Numbered from the stretch's first letter, positions 34,854 to 43,641 are shown. The stretch is DNA of 64,000 bases from Streptomyces sp. NRRL S-340 (GCF_000720185.1 NZ_JOIY01000005.1:1-64000), one strand, 5' to 3'. Notes: generated by a model from the letters alone, not told the origin. A program made the numbers and translations.

Positions 34854-35253
34854 GTCCCTCCGCGACCGGTCCCGCGTCACGCCCTGCGCCGCAGCGGGCG
34901 GCCCTCCCGCGGCGGCGATCCGCCGCAGCCACGGCACGGGACGGCCACGGAACGCTCCGCGGCGCCCGGCGGAGCCGTCCAGGTCCTGTCCGGCGGCACC
35001 GGCCGGGAGAACGTAGCCTCGCGCCGCGGCCAGGCCGTCTGATACGCGAGTACGGCCAAGGGCGGGAGGGCGCGCCCCGGCTCCCGGTGCGTTCGCCGGT
35101 CCCGGAGAGGCCGCCCTGTGAGGACCCGCCGGGATCCGGCCAGGTCCGCGGAGGATCGCCGCCGGTCCTGCCCCCGTGCCGCAAACCGTCCGCCCGTCGC
35201 GGCTTCTGACCCCGTGTTCTCCGGTGTGTCCGGTGCGTGCCGCTCGCCCAATC
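34854..35253. other. Intergenic, nothing recognised
   Basis: About 400 bases of very G/C-rich sequence between the HEAT-like gene and the whiB-like promoter. No feature is supported. Confidence 0.4.
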
Positions 35254-35283
35254 TTGGCCGAAGGCCGGAAAAGCCCCTATATT
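35254..35283 (+). promoter_or_regulatory. Promoter for the whiB-like gene
   Basis: TTGGCC (35254-35259), 18-base spacer, TATATT (35278-35283), in a locally A/T-rich stretch about 70 bases upstream of the gene. Confidence 0.6.
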
Positions 35284-35354
35284 GCGGATACCTCTGGCGG
35301 GTCGTGCGGCGTCCTGTCGCCGTCGGCGGGGGCTGCCCGCGGAGGTGCGGCCGA

Positions 35355-35708
35355 ATGTGCAGCGGAGGCCCCGGTGAGCGTCACCCAGCGAATCGAGCGC
35401 GGCGCGCGGCCGTGCCGTCCGGCCCGCACCTCCCGCCCGGCGTCCGCCCCACCGCGGGCCCGGTCATGAACCGGCGCGAGCGCGGAGCCTGCCGCTTCGA
35501 GGCCCCCGAGCGGTGCTTCCCGCCAGGAGAAGGCGTCCGGCCGCCGCGCCGGATACGCCAGGCCCGCGCGGTGTGTACCCGGTGCCCCGTGCCGCGCGAG
35601 TGCAGGGCCTGCGCCGCGCGCCACAGCGGGTACGACGGTGTCCGGGGCGGCACGGCCGCGGGGGAGTGCCGGACCGCGGCGCGCGGTGGCGGGGACGGCG
35701 GCCGGTGA
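35355..35708 (+). CDS. WhiB-like (Wbl) protein, divergent
   Basis: An iron-sulfur regulator of the actinobacterial Wbl family, 117 residues from this start or 80 from the ATG at 35466. The four cluster cysteines are seen as GACRF and VCTRCPVPREC (C-x2-C-x5-C). The usual DPELFFP is changed to APERCFPP (an extra Cys), and the G[VI]WGG turn to GVRGG, where the Trp normally contacts the sigma factor. ATG 35355 follows GGAGG at 9-base spacing, while 35466 has no ribosome binding site, so I prefer the longer form. Confidence 0.75.
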   Translation: MCSGGPGERHPANRARRAAVPSGPHLPPGVRPTAGPVMNRRERGACRFEAPERCFPPGEGVRPPRRIRQARAVCTRCPVPRECRACAARHSGYDGVRGGTAAGECRTAARGGGDGGR

Positions 35709-35849
35709 CGGCCGGGACCCGCCGTCGATCCATGGGTGATCCATCGGAAATCGACTGAATCTGGTCAATCATGTGCCGCGAGGCGGTCGGCATGCATGGC
35801 ACGGCGTGCCTGGGGCATACGCAGGAAAAATTCGAGAGAGGGGCGCTCC

Positions 35850-36107
35850 GTGCTGGTTCCGGACCCGAAGATCGTCAGAACGTTGCTGACCCGGTACGCA
35901 TCACTGAAGATCGCACAGGCGGAGAGGGAGCGGGCCGAGACGGCTCGGGAACTGGAGGACGTGAGCTACACGTTGTGCGTCATGATGGGCACCACCAGCA
36001 TCGACGAGGCCATCGTCCGGGCGGACGCGCTGCTGCTCGCCACCGGCCGGGCGGCGGGCGTCGCCCCGGAGGCGGACGGCGACAGCGGCCTGTCGCTGGC
36101 CGTCTGA
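35850..36107 (+). CDS. DUF5133 protein (second copy)
   Basis: An 85-residue helical protein, MLVPDPKIVRTLLTRYASLKIAQ, with the family core EDVSYTLCVMMGTTSIDEAIVRADALL. The function is unknown. The GTG at 35850 follows GAGAGAGGGG. A GGCAC-GGC-GTGCC hairpin lies 40 bases upstream (35798-35810). It converges on tgmB, 78 bases apart. Confidence 0.8.
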   Translation: MLVPDPKIVRTLLTRYASLKIAQAERERAETARELEDVSYTLCVMMGTTSIDEAIVRADALLLATGRAAGVAPEADGDSGLSLAV

Positions 36108-36185
36108 CTCCCGGACGGGGGGACGAGGGAGGCGCCCGCGGCCCTCGGTGGCACTGCGTGCCGGTCCGTGATGCGGTCACGAGGG

Positions 36186-37142
36186 TCACGAGGCGGCCCC
36201 GGGTGCCGCCGGCCGGGCCAGCCACTCGGCGATCGTCCGGGCGATCGGCTGGCCCGTCTCCACCTCGACGAACCCGAACTGCCCGGCCTGGTTGCACTCC
36301 AGGAACCACCACAGGCCGTCCGCGTCCTGGGCGAAGTCGAAAGCTCCGTAGGCCAGCCGGGCCTCTGCGAGATAGCGCCGTACGGCCGCGGCCACCCGCG
36401 GCGGCACCTCGGCCGGCAGCCACGGCGTCCCGGCGGAGGAGAAGCGGACGTCGACCTCGTCCGGGTCCGCGTCCGCGGGTGTCTCCTTGCGGGCGGCCAG
36501 CAGCGTGTCACCCACGGCGGTCAGACGGATGTCCGCCCGCTTGGCCACCCGCTGTTGCAGGAGGGTGGGCCCGTAGGCGACCGCCCCGAAGTCCGCCTCC
36601 GGCGCCACCCGGCTGGTCGGCACCGCCCGCGGGGGCTCCTGCGGGTGCGCCCCGGAGACCGGCTTGACCACCAGGTCGGGGTAGCGCGCGGCGAAGTCCC
36701 GGGCGGCCTGCGGGAAGGTGGTGATCAGGGTGGCGGGCACCGGCAGCCCGCAGTGCTGGGCGAGCCGCAGCTGCCAGGGCTTGACCCGGGCCCGGCGCGC
36801 CGCGTCGGGATCGTTCATCCAGCGCGCCCCGCAGCCGCGCAGCATGCCGTAGAGCGCCTGCGCCGACTCCTCGGTGAGCCAGGCCGACGGCTCGGCCGCC
36901 CGGGCCGCCGGAACGCCGGGCCTGCGCACCCAGACCGAGCGCAGCCCGCCCAGCCCCACCAGCCGTCCCGCGCACGACAGATGGCCGTGGAAGGAACCGC
37001 GCACGTACTCGCCCGACAGCTCGGCGCCCGCGGTCAGATCGGCCGGATCGAGCCGGACCACCGGGACCGAGGAGGCGTTGAGGTGGAGCACCACCATGTC
37101 CGCCGTCACGTCCTGCTCGCCCGTGAGGATCAGTACGGTCAT
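36186..37142 (-). CDS. tgmB: ATP-grasp peptide maturase, SAV_5884 family
   Basis: A 318-residue ATP-grasp ligase that should form side-chain ester or amide cross-links in the TgmA peptide (graspetide RiPP). The N-terminal pre-ATP-grasp part is MTVLILTGEQDVTADMVVLHLNASSVPVVRLDP, with VWVRRPGVP. The ATP-grasp core has LVVKPVSGAH (ATP-binding Lys), TLLQQRVAKRADIRLTAVG, and YGAFDFAQDADGLWWFLECNQAGQFGFVE with the metal-binding Glu/Asn. It starts 15 bases after tgmA. The SAM-dependent methyltransferase often found as third gene is absent here. Confidence 0.9.
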   Translation of the reverse strand: MTVLILTGEQDVTADMVVLHLNASSVPVVRLDPADLTAGAELSGEYVRGSFHGHLSCAGRLVGLGGLRSVWVRRPGVPAARAAEPSAWLTEESAQALYGMLRGCGARWMNDPDAARRARVKPWQLRLAQHCGLPVPATLITTFPQAARDFAARYPDLVVKPVSGAHPQEPPRAVPTSRVAPEADFGAVAYGPTLLQQRVAKRADIRLTAVGDTLLAARKETPADADPDEVDVRFSSAGTPWLPAEVPPRVAAAVRRYLAEARLAYGAFDFAQDADGLWWFLECNQAGQFGFVEVETGQPIARTIAEWLARPAAPGAAS

Positions 37143-37157
37143 CGTCGCCGACCGTGT

Positions 37158-37349
37158 TCAGTCGTCGAAGTGCGTCTTGGAGCCCGCCGTGGAGGTGGTG
37201 GTGCCCAGTTCCCTCAGCAGCGCCCGGTCGCACGCGGCGATCCTGCCGTCGGGAAGCACGTTCAGCTGAAGTCCGGAGTCGTAGACGTACGGCGTACCGG
37301 CCTCGCACTCCACGGCCGGACGTGCGTAGTTGAGCGCGAACGGTTGCAT
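37158..37349 (-). CDS. tgmA: TgmA graspetide precursor peptide
   Basis: A 63-residue RiPP precursor of the family named putative ATP-grasp-modified RiPP. The leader is MQPFALNYARPAVECEAGTP, then YVYDSGLQLNVLPDGRIA. The core at the C-terminus, TTTSTAGSKTHFDD, has Thr/Ser donors and terminal Asp acceptors for ester bonds. A leader Cys (residue 15) and a Cys near 40 are extra. The ATG at 37349 follows GGGGAGAGACG. Co-transcribed with tgmB. The product structure and role are not known. Confidence 0.9.
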   Translation of the reverse strand: MQPFALNYARPAVECEAGTPYVYDSGLQLNVLPDGRIAACDRALLRELGTTTSTAGSKTHFDD

Positions 37350-37470
37350 CGTCTCTCCCCTGTCGGTGCAGCCGCGATCAAGCGGTGGTCGTCCTTGCGG
37401 TCTCGCTTGGCCCGCTGACTATGTTTCGGGTTCCGGAGACTTATACGAATCGAACGGGTGAATGGTTTCC

Positions 37471-37821
37471 TTACGGAGCGTGATCATGCGCGTCCGGCAG
37501 CCCCCGGAACCCGGAACGCCCCGGCCGGCGCCCCGCCAGGACCCCGCCCGCCCCTGCCGCACCGGCGGCTCCGTGCAGCGTGCGCAGCGCGAGCAGCAGG
37601 ACACCGATGTCGTCGAGGTACACCGGATCGGGCAGCAGGTCGACCGGCAGCACGAAGTAGAGGACCGCCGCCCAGAAGACCCAGCGCGGCCCGGTCGGCA
37701 GCCCGGCGCGCCGCAGGACACGCCGGGTGCGCACCAGCCGCACCAGCACGGCGACGGCCCCGGCGAGCACGGCGGCCGCGAGGACCGCGGCGACCAGGAG
37801 CACCTTCGTGGTGGAGTCCAC
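37471..37821 (-). CDS. DUF1232 (YkvA-like) membrane protein
   Basis: A 116-residue protein with an N-terminal membrane helix (VLLVAAVLAAAVLAGAVAVLVRLV) and the DUF1232 motif WVFWAAVLYFVLPVDLLPDPVYLDDIGVLLLALRTLHG. Function unknown. The GTG at 37821 follows a run of GGAGGAGGAGAG. It lies upstream of tgmA in the same direction, 121 bases apart, so co-transcription is possible but unproven. Confidence 0.8.
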   Translation of the reverse strand: MDSTTKVLLVAAVLAAAVLAGAVAVLVRLVRTRRVLRRAGLPTGPRWVFWAAVLYFVLPVDLLPDPVYLDDIGVLLLALRTLHGAAGAAGAGGVLAGRRPGRSGFRGLPDAHDHAP

Positions 37822-37981
37822 CGCCCGCTCTCCTCCTCCTGCATCGTCGTCCCGGGCGCCCTCACTCAGGTGCCGCCCCCCGGTGGCGCCCCCGCGGAGC
37901 CCGCTCTATCAATGGTCAGGGTAAGTCGCGTGCCGCATTTCGGGGGCGCAGGAGCGGCCGCACCCCTGCCCTGGAGCCCAG

Positions 37982-39280
37982 ATGACCACCCGCTCTTCAC
38001 CACCCCAGCCGAACCAGTCCGTCATCGCCTTCACCGAGGAGATCCACCGGTCCGGTCCGCCCGGCGGCCCCGCCGGCGGCGGTGAGACGGACGGCGCGGA
38101 CGGCGAGCCCGCCCATCGTCCGGTCCGGTACGCCGTCGGCGGCCGGCCCCTGGACGAGGTCGTCCGGCTCGTCACCCTCCTGGGACAGTCCCCGCGCTAC
38201 GCCGACACGGCCGGGCGGGTACTGCGCGCCGCCGCCCTCGACCGCCCCGTGGAGGAGGTCGCCCGGCTGGTCGCCGAGCTGACCCGGCCGCCGCGCCCGG
38301 CCGAGAGCGCCGACGACACGATCCGGGCCGCCGTCGAGCACCGCCGTCTCGACGAGGTCGCCCGCCTGCTGGCGCTGCTGCACCAGGCGCCGCAGCAGCC
38401 GCACTGCGCGAGGGAGGCCGTCCGGGCGGCCCTCGGCACGCGCACGCCCGAGGAACTGGTGGACCTCATCGGCGGCCTGACCCGAAGGAGCGCCCCCGCG
38501 CCCGCCACGGGCCCGGCACCCGCCACGGCCCCCGCGGCCACCGCGGCCCCGGCACCCGCCACGGCCCCCGCGGCCACCGCGGCCCCGGCACCCGCCACGG
38601 CCCCCGCGCCGACGCCCGTGCCCGCCGAAACCGCCGCCGTGCCCACGGCGGCCGCCGCCGAGGAGCCGTACACCGTCCGAGCCGCGCTCGTGGACGGGGG
38701 AGCCGCCGCGGCCGAGCCCGTGGACGAGCGCCTGGAACTGCCGCCCGGTGATACCGGTGTCATCGGTGATGTCGGCCACACCGGGGATCCCGTCCTCCTG
38801 GACGCCGTTCCCGGCCGCGAGGCGGATGCGGAGACGGCGCAGGCCCCGGACCCACAGGACGACGGCGGCCGGCCGGCGCGGCTCGTGTTCTGGCCCGGCT
38901 GGGTCGCAGCCGCGGCCCTCGTCGTGTGCGGCGCGGCACACTTCCCGCTGCGCCGGGCCGGCACCTCCGGCCTCGTCTACGGCATCGCCCTCACGGTGTC
39001 CCTGCTGTGCGGGGCGCTGGCGCTGGCGCTGCTCGTGCGCGCCGGGGTGGTGCTCCTGGTCGCGGGATCGGTGGTGCCGGCGGCGCTGGCCGCGCTCGGC
39101 TACGTCGAGGGCAGGTTCGCGCCGGCCGGGATGTCCCGGGCCCTCGCCGTCACGGTGGCGCCGCCGTCGAGCGCGGGGCTCACCGCCGGATGCGCCGCGC
39201 TCGCCTCGCTGGCGGCCCTCACCCTGCTGCTGATGGTGCACGTGGCCGAGCGCCACCCGGTGCCACGCCCCGAGGCCTGA
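37982..39280 (+). CDS. Membrane protein with N-terminal helical repeats and Ala/Pro linker
   Basis: 432 residues in three parts. Residues 45-165 hold four imperfect repeats of the type LDEVVRLVTLL, VEEVARLVAEL, LDEVARLLALL, PEELVDLIGGL, each followed by an Ala/Arg helix. Residues 168-215 are an Ala/Pro linker encoded by 36-bp tandem repeats. The C-terminal part (300-420) has four membrane helices. It resembles no family I can name; the repeats suggest a cytoplasmic protein-binding array tethered to the membrane by a spacer. A 22-bp terminator follows. Confidence 0.75.
   Translation: MTTRSSPPQPNQSVIAFTEEIHRSGPPGGPAGGGETDGADGEPAHRPVRYAVGGRPLDEVVRLVTLLGQSPRYADTAGRVLRAAALDRPVEEVARLVAELTRPPRPAESADDTIRAAVEHRRLDEVARLLALLHQAPQQPHCAREAVRAALGTRTPEELVDLIGGLTRRSAPAPATGPAPATAPAATAAPAPATAPAATAAPAPATAPAPTPVPAETAAVPTAAAAEEPYTVRAALVDGGAAAAEPVDERLELPPGDTGVIGDVGHTGDPVLLDAVPGREADAETAQAPDPQDDGGRPARLVFWPGWVAAAALVVCGAAHFPLRRAGTSGLVYGIALTVSLLCGALALALLVRAGVVLLVAGSVVPAALAALGYVEGRFAPAGMSRALAVTVAPPSSAGLTAGCAALASLAALTLLLMVHVAERHPVPRPEA
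38515..38608 (+). repeat. 36-bp tandem repeat, 2.6 copies
   Basis: Units at 38515-38550 and 38551-38586 are identical, and 38587-38608 is a partial third copy. It codes for a 12-residue Ala/Pro/Thr unit inside the membrane protein gene. Exact identity suggests recent or unstable expansion. Confidence 0.9.
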
Positions 39281-39306
39281 GCGCCGGCGCCACCGGCGGC
39301 AGCACC

Positions 39307-39353
39307 GGTTGCGGGACGTCTGCGGCCCGCGGGGCCGCAGACGTCCCGCAACC
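39307..39353. terminator. Perfect 22-bp hairpin between convergent genes
   Basis: 39307-39328 pairs exactly with 39332-39353 (loop GCG). It lies between the membrane-protein stop and the stop of the leftward molybdenum enzyme gene and can serve both. Confidence 0.92.
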
Positions 39354-39356
39354 GTG

Positions 39357-41456
39357 TCAGCCGGCCAGTCCGGCGAGCACCTTGTCCGGCGTCAGCGGCA
39401 GTTCCCGGAAGCGGACCCCCGTCGCGTGGTGGACGGCGTTGCCGACGGCGGCGGCGCTGCCCACGATGCCGATCTCACCGATCCCCTTGCTCCCCATCGG
39501 GTTGAGCCGGGTGTCGTTCTCGTCGATCCAGTGCGCCTCCACGCGCGGGACGTCGGCGTGCGTCGGCACGTGGTACGACGCCAGGTCGGACTCGACGAAG
39601 TCACCGAACACGGGATCCATGGTGCTGCCCTCGGTCAGCGCCATGCCGAGCCCCATGGTCATGCCGCCGATGAACTGGGAGCGCGCGGTGCGGGCGTTGA
39701 GGATCCGCCCCGCGGCGAAGACGCCGAGCATCCGGCGCACCCGGACCTCGCCCGTCACCGTGTCGACGGTGACCTCCGCGAAGTGCGCCCCGAACGCGTG
39801 GCGCGCGTAGGAACTCTGCGCGTCGGCCTGCCCGGTGGTGTCCGCACGGGCGCTGAGCCCCGATCCGGGCGGGGGTCCGGCGTGGTCGGCCAGGCGCGCC
39901 GCCAGCCGGGTGCACGCCTCGTGCACGGCCCAGCCCCACGACGCCGTCCCCGAGGAGCCACCGGCCAGTGACGCCGGCGGCAGGTCGCTGTCGCCCACCT
40001 CGGTGCGCACCGACTCCAGCGGCACGCCGAGCGCGTCCGCCGCCACCTGCGCCAGTACCGTACGGGCCCCGGTGCCGATGTCGGTGGCGTTGATCCCGAC
40101 CACGAACGTGCCGTCGGGCAGCGCCCGCGCCTGCGCGGCGGACGGCTGCACGTACACCGGGTAGGTGGCGGCGGCGACGCCCGTGCCGACCAGCAGGGGG
40201 CCCTCACGCCGCGACCGGGACCGCGGATCGCGCCGCGCCCAGTCGAACCGGCGGGCGCCCTCGCGCAGACACTCCACGAGGTGCCTGCTGCTGAAGGGCT
40301 TGCCGCTGTCCGGCTCCCGGTCCGGCTCGTTGCGCACCCGCAACTCCACCGGGTCCATGCCCAGCTCGGTGGCCAGTTCGTCCAGGGCCGACTCCAGGGC
40401 GTACATGCCGGGCGCCTCGCCGGGCGCGCGCATCCAGGACGGGGAGGGCACGTCCAGGGGCACCACGCGGTGCGTGGTGAGACTCTGCGGCGCGGCGTAC
40501 ATGACGCGGGCGGGGACCGCCGCCTGCTCCACGAACTCCTTGACGCGCGAGGTGTGGGTGGTGGCGACGTGGGTGAGGGACGTCAGCCGGCCGTCGCGCT
40601 CCGCGCCCAGGCGGAGCCGGTTCAGGGTGGGCGCGCGGTGCCCGACGACCGAGGGCAGGAGCCGCCGGGGCAGCGCCACGGTGACGGGCCGCCGGGTCAC
40701 CCGCGCGGCCATCACCGCGAGCACCACGTCGGGGCGCGCGGTGCCCTTGGACCCGAAGCCGCCGCCCACGTGGTCGGCGACGACGGTGATCCGGTCCTCG
40801 GGTACCTCGAACATCTGGGCGAGCGTGTCGCGTACGGCCGTGCTGCCCTGGCTCGACGTGTACACGATCAGCCGGTCGTCGTCCCAGTGAGCCGTGCTGG
40901 TGTGCGGCTCCATCGGATGGTTGTGCAGCGGCGGCACCCGGTAGGTGACGTCGACCCGGACGGGCGAGGAGGCGAAGGCGCTCTCCGGATGGCCGTGTTC
41001 ACGGCGGCCGGGGAAGCCGCCGTTCGCGGTCTTCGGTTCGTAGATCCCCGGGTGGTTCACCGTCAGGGTGACGTCGTGGTCCTCCCGCTCGTAGGTGACA
41101 CGGACCGCCCGCGCGGCGGCCCGGGCCGCCTCCGGCGACTCCGCCACGGCGAGGGCGACGATCCAACCGCGGTGCGGCACGCCGGGTCCCTGGAGCACGG
41201 CGAGCGCCGCGTCCTCCGGCTCGGCGAGGCGGGGCGCGTTCTCGGGGGTGAGCACGGCCAGGACGCCGGGCAGGGCCAGCGCGGCCGCGGCGTCGACCGC
41301 CGTGACCCGGCCCCGGGCGACCTCCGCGGGCACGGGCCAGGCGTGGACCCGACCCGGCAGCGGGTGCTCGGCGGCGTAGCGGGCACCGCCGGTGACCTTC
41401 AGGCGCCCTTCGCGGCGCTCGACGGGAGCGCCCAGCGCGGTACCGGTGCCGGCCAT
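39357..41456 (-). CDS. Molybdenum hydroxylase, Mo-cofactor subunit (PaoC/YagR-like)
   Basis: A 699-residue large subunit of a xanthine dehydrogenase/aldehyde oxidase family enzyme. The Moco-binding stretches are GGGFGSKG and GGSSGTASWGWAVHEA; the catalytic Glu is in GSKGIGEIGIVG near the C-terminus. The three separate subunits match the PaoABC type of aldehyde oxidase. The ATG at 41456 follows CAGGAGGACTCC and is better than the ATG at 41474. A 212-base G/C-rich gap with repeated GGCCCGG units separates it from the FAD subunit gene. Confidence 0.92.
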   Translation of the reverse strand: MAGTGTALGAPVERREGRLKVTGGARYAAEHPLPGRVHAWPVPAEVARGRVTAVDAAAALALPGVLAVLTPENAPRLAEPEDAALAVLQGPGVPHRGWIVALAVAESPEAARAAARAVRVTYEREDHDVTLTVNHPGIYEPKTANGGFPGRREHGHPESAFASSPVRVDVTYRVPPLHNHPMEPHTSTAHWDDDRLIVYTSSQGSTAVRDTLAQMFEVPEDRITVVADHVGGGFGSKGTARPDVVLAVMAARVTRRPVTVALPRRLLPSVVGHRAPTLNRLRLGAERDGRLTSLTHVATTHTSRVKEFVEQAAVPARVMYAAPQSLTTHRVVPLDVPSPSWMRAPGEAPGMYALESALDELATELGMDPVELRVRNEPDREPDSGKPFSSRHLVECLREGARRFDWARRDPRSRSRREGPLLVGTGVAAATYPVYVQPSAAQARALPDGTFVVGINATDIGTGARTVLAQVAADALGVPLESVRTEVGDSDLPPASLAGGSSGTASWGWAVHEACTRLAARLADHAGPPPGSGLSARADTTGQADAQSSYARHAFGAHFAEVTVDTVTGEVRVRRMLGVFAAGRILNARTARSQFIGGMTMGLGMALTEGSTMDPVFGDFVESDLASYHVPTHADVPRVEAHWIDENDTRLNPMGSKGIGEIGIVGSAAAVGNAVHHATGVRFRELPLTPDKVLAGLAG

Positions 41457-41668
41457 GGAGTCCTCCTGTGACATGACGGTCGGGGCTGACAGGTGCGGTG
41501 CGGGTGCCGGGCCCGGTGGGCCCGGCCTCGGCGGGGGCGGCGGCCCCGGACCGGCCGTGGCGGCCGGCGGCCTCGGATACCGCGTGGCCGGGGGGACCGG
41601 TGGGCTCCGGCCGGCGGTGGCGGGCGGTCCGGGTCCCCCGGCGGTGACGGGGTGGCCCGGTGGGCCGC

Positions 41669-42661
41669 TCAGACCGTGGCGGGCGCGGCGAGCCGGGTGA
41701 GGACGTCCACGGCGAGGTTGCGGGCGAGGGGCACCTTGTAGGCGTTGTCCCGCAGCGGCCTGGCAGCGGCCAGTTCCAGGTCCACCGCGTCCGCGAAGGC
41801 CTCCGCGGTGGCCGGGCCGCCCACCAGCGCCTCCTCGGTGCGGCGCGCCCGCCAGGGGCGGTGGGCCAGCGCGCCGAAGGCGATGCCCGCCTGTGCCACG
41901 GTGCCCTCCGACACCCGTAGCACCACCGCGACCGACGCCAGCGCGAACGCGTACGACGCCCGGTCACGGGCCTTGCGGTAGGCCGACGGCAGATGCGCGG
42001 TCGCCGCCGGGAGCACCACGGCGGTGATCAGTTCGCCGGGGCGGATCTCGGTGTCCCGCTCCGGCTGGTCGCCGGGCAGCCGGTGGAACTCCGCGACCGG
42101 GACACTGCGGGCGCCCTCCCGCCCGTACAGCTCCACCCGTGCGTCCAGGGCGGCCAGCGCCACGGCCATGTCCGAGGGGTTGGTGGCGATGCACCGCTCG
42201 GAGTAGCCGAGCACCGCGTGGTCGCGGTGCTCGCTCTCCAGGGCGCCGCAGCCGCTGCCCGGCTGACGCTTGTTGCACGGCTTGGACAGGTCCTGGAAGT
42301 ACGGGCAGCGGGTGCGCTGCAACAGGTTGCCCCCGGTCGTCGCCGTGTTGCGCAGCTGACCGGAGGCACCCGCGAGCAGCGCCTGGGACAGTGCCGGATA
42401 CCGGTCGCGGACCAGGGGATGGGCAGCGAGGTCGCTGTTGCGGACGGTGGCGCCCACCTTCAGCGAGCCGTCGGGCAGCTCCTCCACCGCGTCCAGCGGC
42501 AGCCGCGAGACGTCGACGAGGAAGTCCGGTCGTTCCACGCCCAGCTTCATCAGGTCGACCAGGTTGGTGCCGCCGCCGAGGTAGCGGGCGCCGGGGTGGG
42601 CGGCGAATGCCTGCGCGGCCTCGTCCGCGCTGCCCGCCCGCAGATAGCCGAAAGGTTTCAC
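41669..42661 (-). CDS. Molybdenum hydroxylase, FAD subunit with extra Fe-S cluster (PaoB-like)
   Basis: A 330-residue FAD subunit. ARYLGGGTNLVDLMKLG is the FAD pyrophosphate site and ATTGGNLLQRTRCPYF the second. The Cys set TRCPYFQDLSKPCNKRQPGSGCGALES, with Cys in GYSERCIATNPSDMA, matches the insertion that binds a 4Fe-4S cluster in PaoB. The GTG at 42661 overlaps the stop of the 2Fe-2S gene (GTGA). Confidence 0.92.
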   Translation of the reverse strand: MKPFGYLRAGSADEAAQAFAAHPGARYLGGGTNLVDLMKLGVERPDFLVDVSRLPLDAVEELPDGSLKVGATVRNSDLAAHPLVRDRYPALSQALLAGASGQLRNTATTGGNLLQRTRCPYFQDLSKPCNKRQPGSGCGALESEHRDHAVLGYSERCIATNPSDMAVALAALDARVELYGREGARSVPVAEFHRLPGDQPERDTEIRPGELITAVVLPAATAHLPSAYRKARDRASYAFALASVAVVLRVSEGTVAQAGIAFGALAHRPWRARRTEEALVGGPATAEAFADAVDLELAAARPLRDNAYKVPLARNLAVDVLTRLAAPATV

Positions 42662-43197
42662 GGGGCGATGTCCTCCACGGCCTCGACGATGCGCGGATAG
42701 GCGCCGCAACGGCACAGGTTGCCGCTCATCCGCTCCCGGATCTCCTCGGTGTCCAGCGGCACGGGACGGCCGGAGGGCACGGCGGGGTCGGTGACGTGGG
42801 AGGGATGACCGGCCGCCGCCTCGGCCAGGGCGCCGACGGCGGAGCAGAGCTGCCCCGGCGTGCAGTACCCGCACTGGAAGGCGTCCCGGTCCAGGAAGGC
42901 CCGTTGCAGCGGGTGCAGTTCCTCGCCCTCGCCGGCCAGGCCCTCGACGGTCGTCACCTCGCAGCCGTCCAGGGCGACGGCGAGCAGCAGGCAGCTGTTC
43001 GCGCGGCGCCCGTCGACCAGGACCGTGCACGCGCCGCACTGGCCGTGGTCGCAGCCCTTCTTGGCGCCGGTGAGATCGAGATCCTCGCGCAGGACGTCCA
43101 GCAGGACCCGGCGGTGGTCCAGTTCGAGGGTGTGGGGCTTCCCGTTGACCCGGAGCGTCGTTCCGGAACGGTGCCCGGTGCGGTGGTCGCTTTCCAT
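42658..43197 (-). CDS. Molybdenum hydroxylase, 2Fe-2S subunit (PaoA-like)
   Basis: A 179-residue electron-transfer subunit with both clusters: the plant-type site CDHGQCGACTVLVDG and the second site CGYCTPGQ with LCRCGAYPRI. There is no twin-arginine signal, unlike E. coli PaoA, so the enzyme is likely cytoplasmic. The ATG at 43197 follows GGGAGG. First gene of the three-gene unit; no Moco-insertion chaperone (PaoD/XdhC) is adjacent. Confidence 0.92.
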   Translation of the reverse strand: MESDHRTGHRSGTTLRVNGKPHTLELDHRRVLLDVLREDLDLTGAKKGCDHGQCGACTVLVDGRRANSCLLLAVALDGCEVTTVEGLAGEGEELHPLQRAFLDRDAFQCGYCTPGQLCSAVGALAEAAAGHPSHVTDPAVPSGRPVPLDTEEIRERMSGNLCRCGAYPRIVEAVEDIAP

Positions 43198-43641
43198 GAC
43201 CTGGATGACCTCCCGGACGGCGGGGCACGAAGGGGCGCGGACGCGCCCGGTACGGACGGGCGCGGCGCCGGTGGGCACACGGTGGCGGGCGCACGGTGCC
43301 GAGGGGGGTGGGCCGCGGGCGCCGCTGCCGTGCGGACCGCGTATCCAGACTGCGGCACCTGACACGTTCCGGCACGCCGGAGGACGCGGGATGACGCCGG
43401 ACCGCGCCGTCCGGTGCCGGTCCGCTCCTGGAGTACGCCGGTCCGCGCCGGACGCCGCCGGCCCGCACCGGAAATCCCCGGAGCGCGCCGGAGCGTCCTG
43501 GAACCGGGCCGCGGTTGTCGCCCGGTCCGCCCGCCCGCGTGTGCGCGCCGCCGGAGCGGGGAGAGGGACGGCCGCCGGAGCCGGGGCGGGCTCCCGGGGA
43601 GCGGAAGTGCGGCGTGGGCCGCCGGGGCCCGCAGCGCGGAG
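43198..43641. other. Intergenic, nothing recognised
   Basis: 444 bases of extreme G/C content with short CCGG-type direct repeats around 43380-43500. No coding or clear regulatory feature is supported. Confidence 0.4.

Noticed and set aside
35570..35585. GTGTACCC in the whiB-like gene as a reverse SigB-type promoter
   Set aside because: It lies inside coding sequence with no leftward gene within a useful distance.
38515..38608. CRISPR or other spaced repeat
   Set aside because: The 36-bp units are directly adjacent, in frame, and code for an Ala/Pro linker; there are no spacers and no cas genes.
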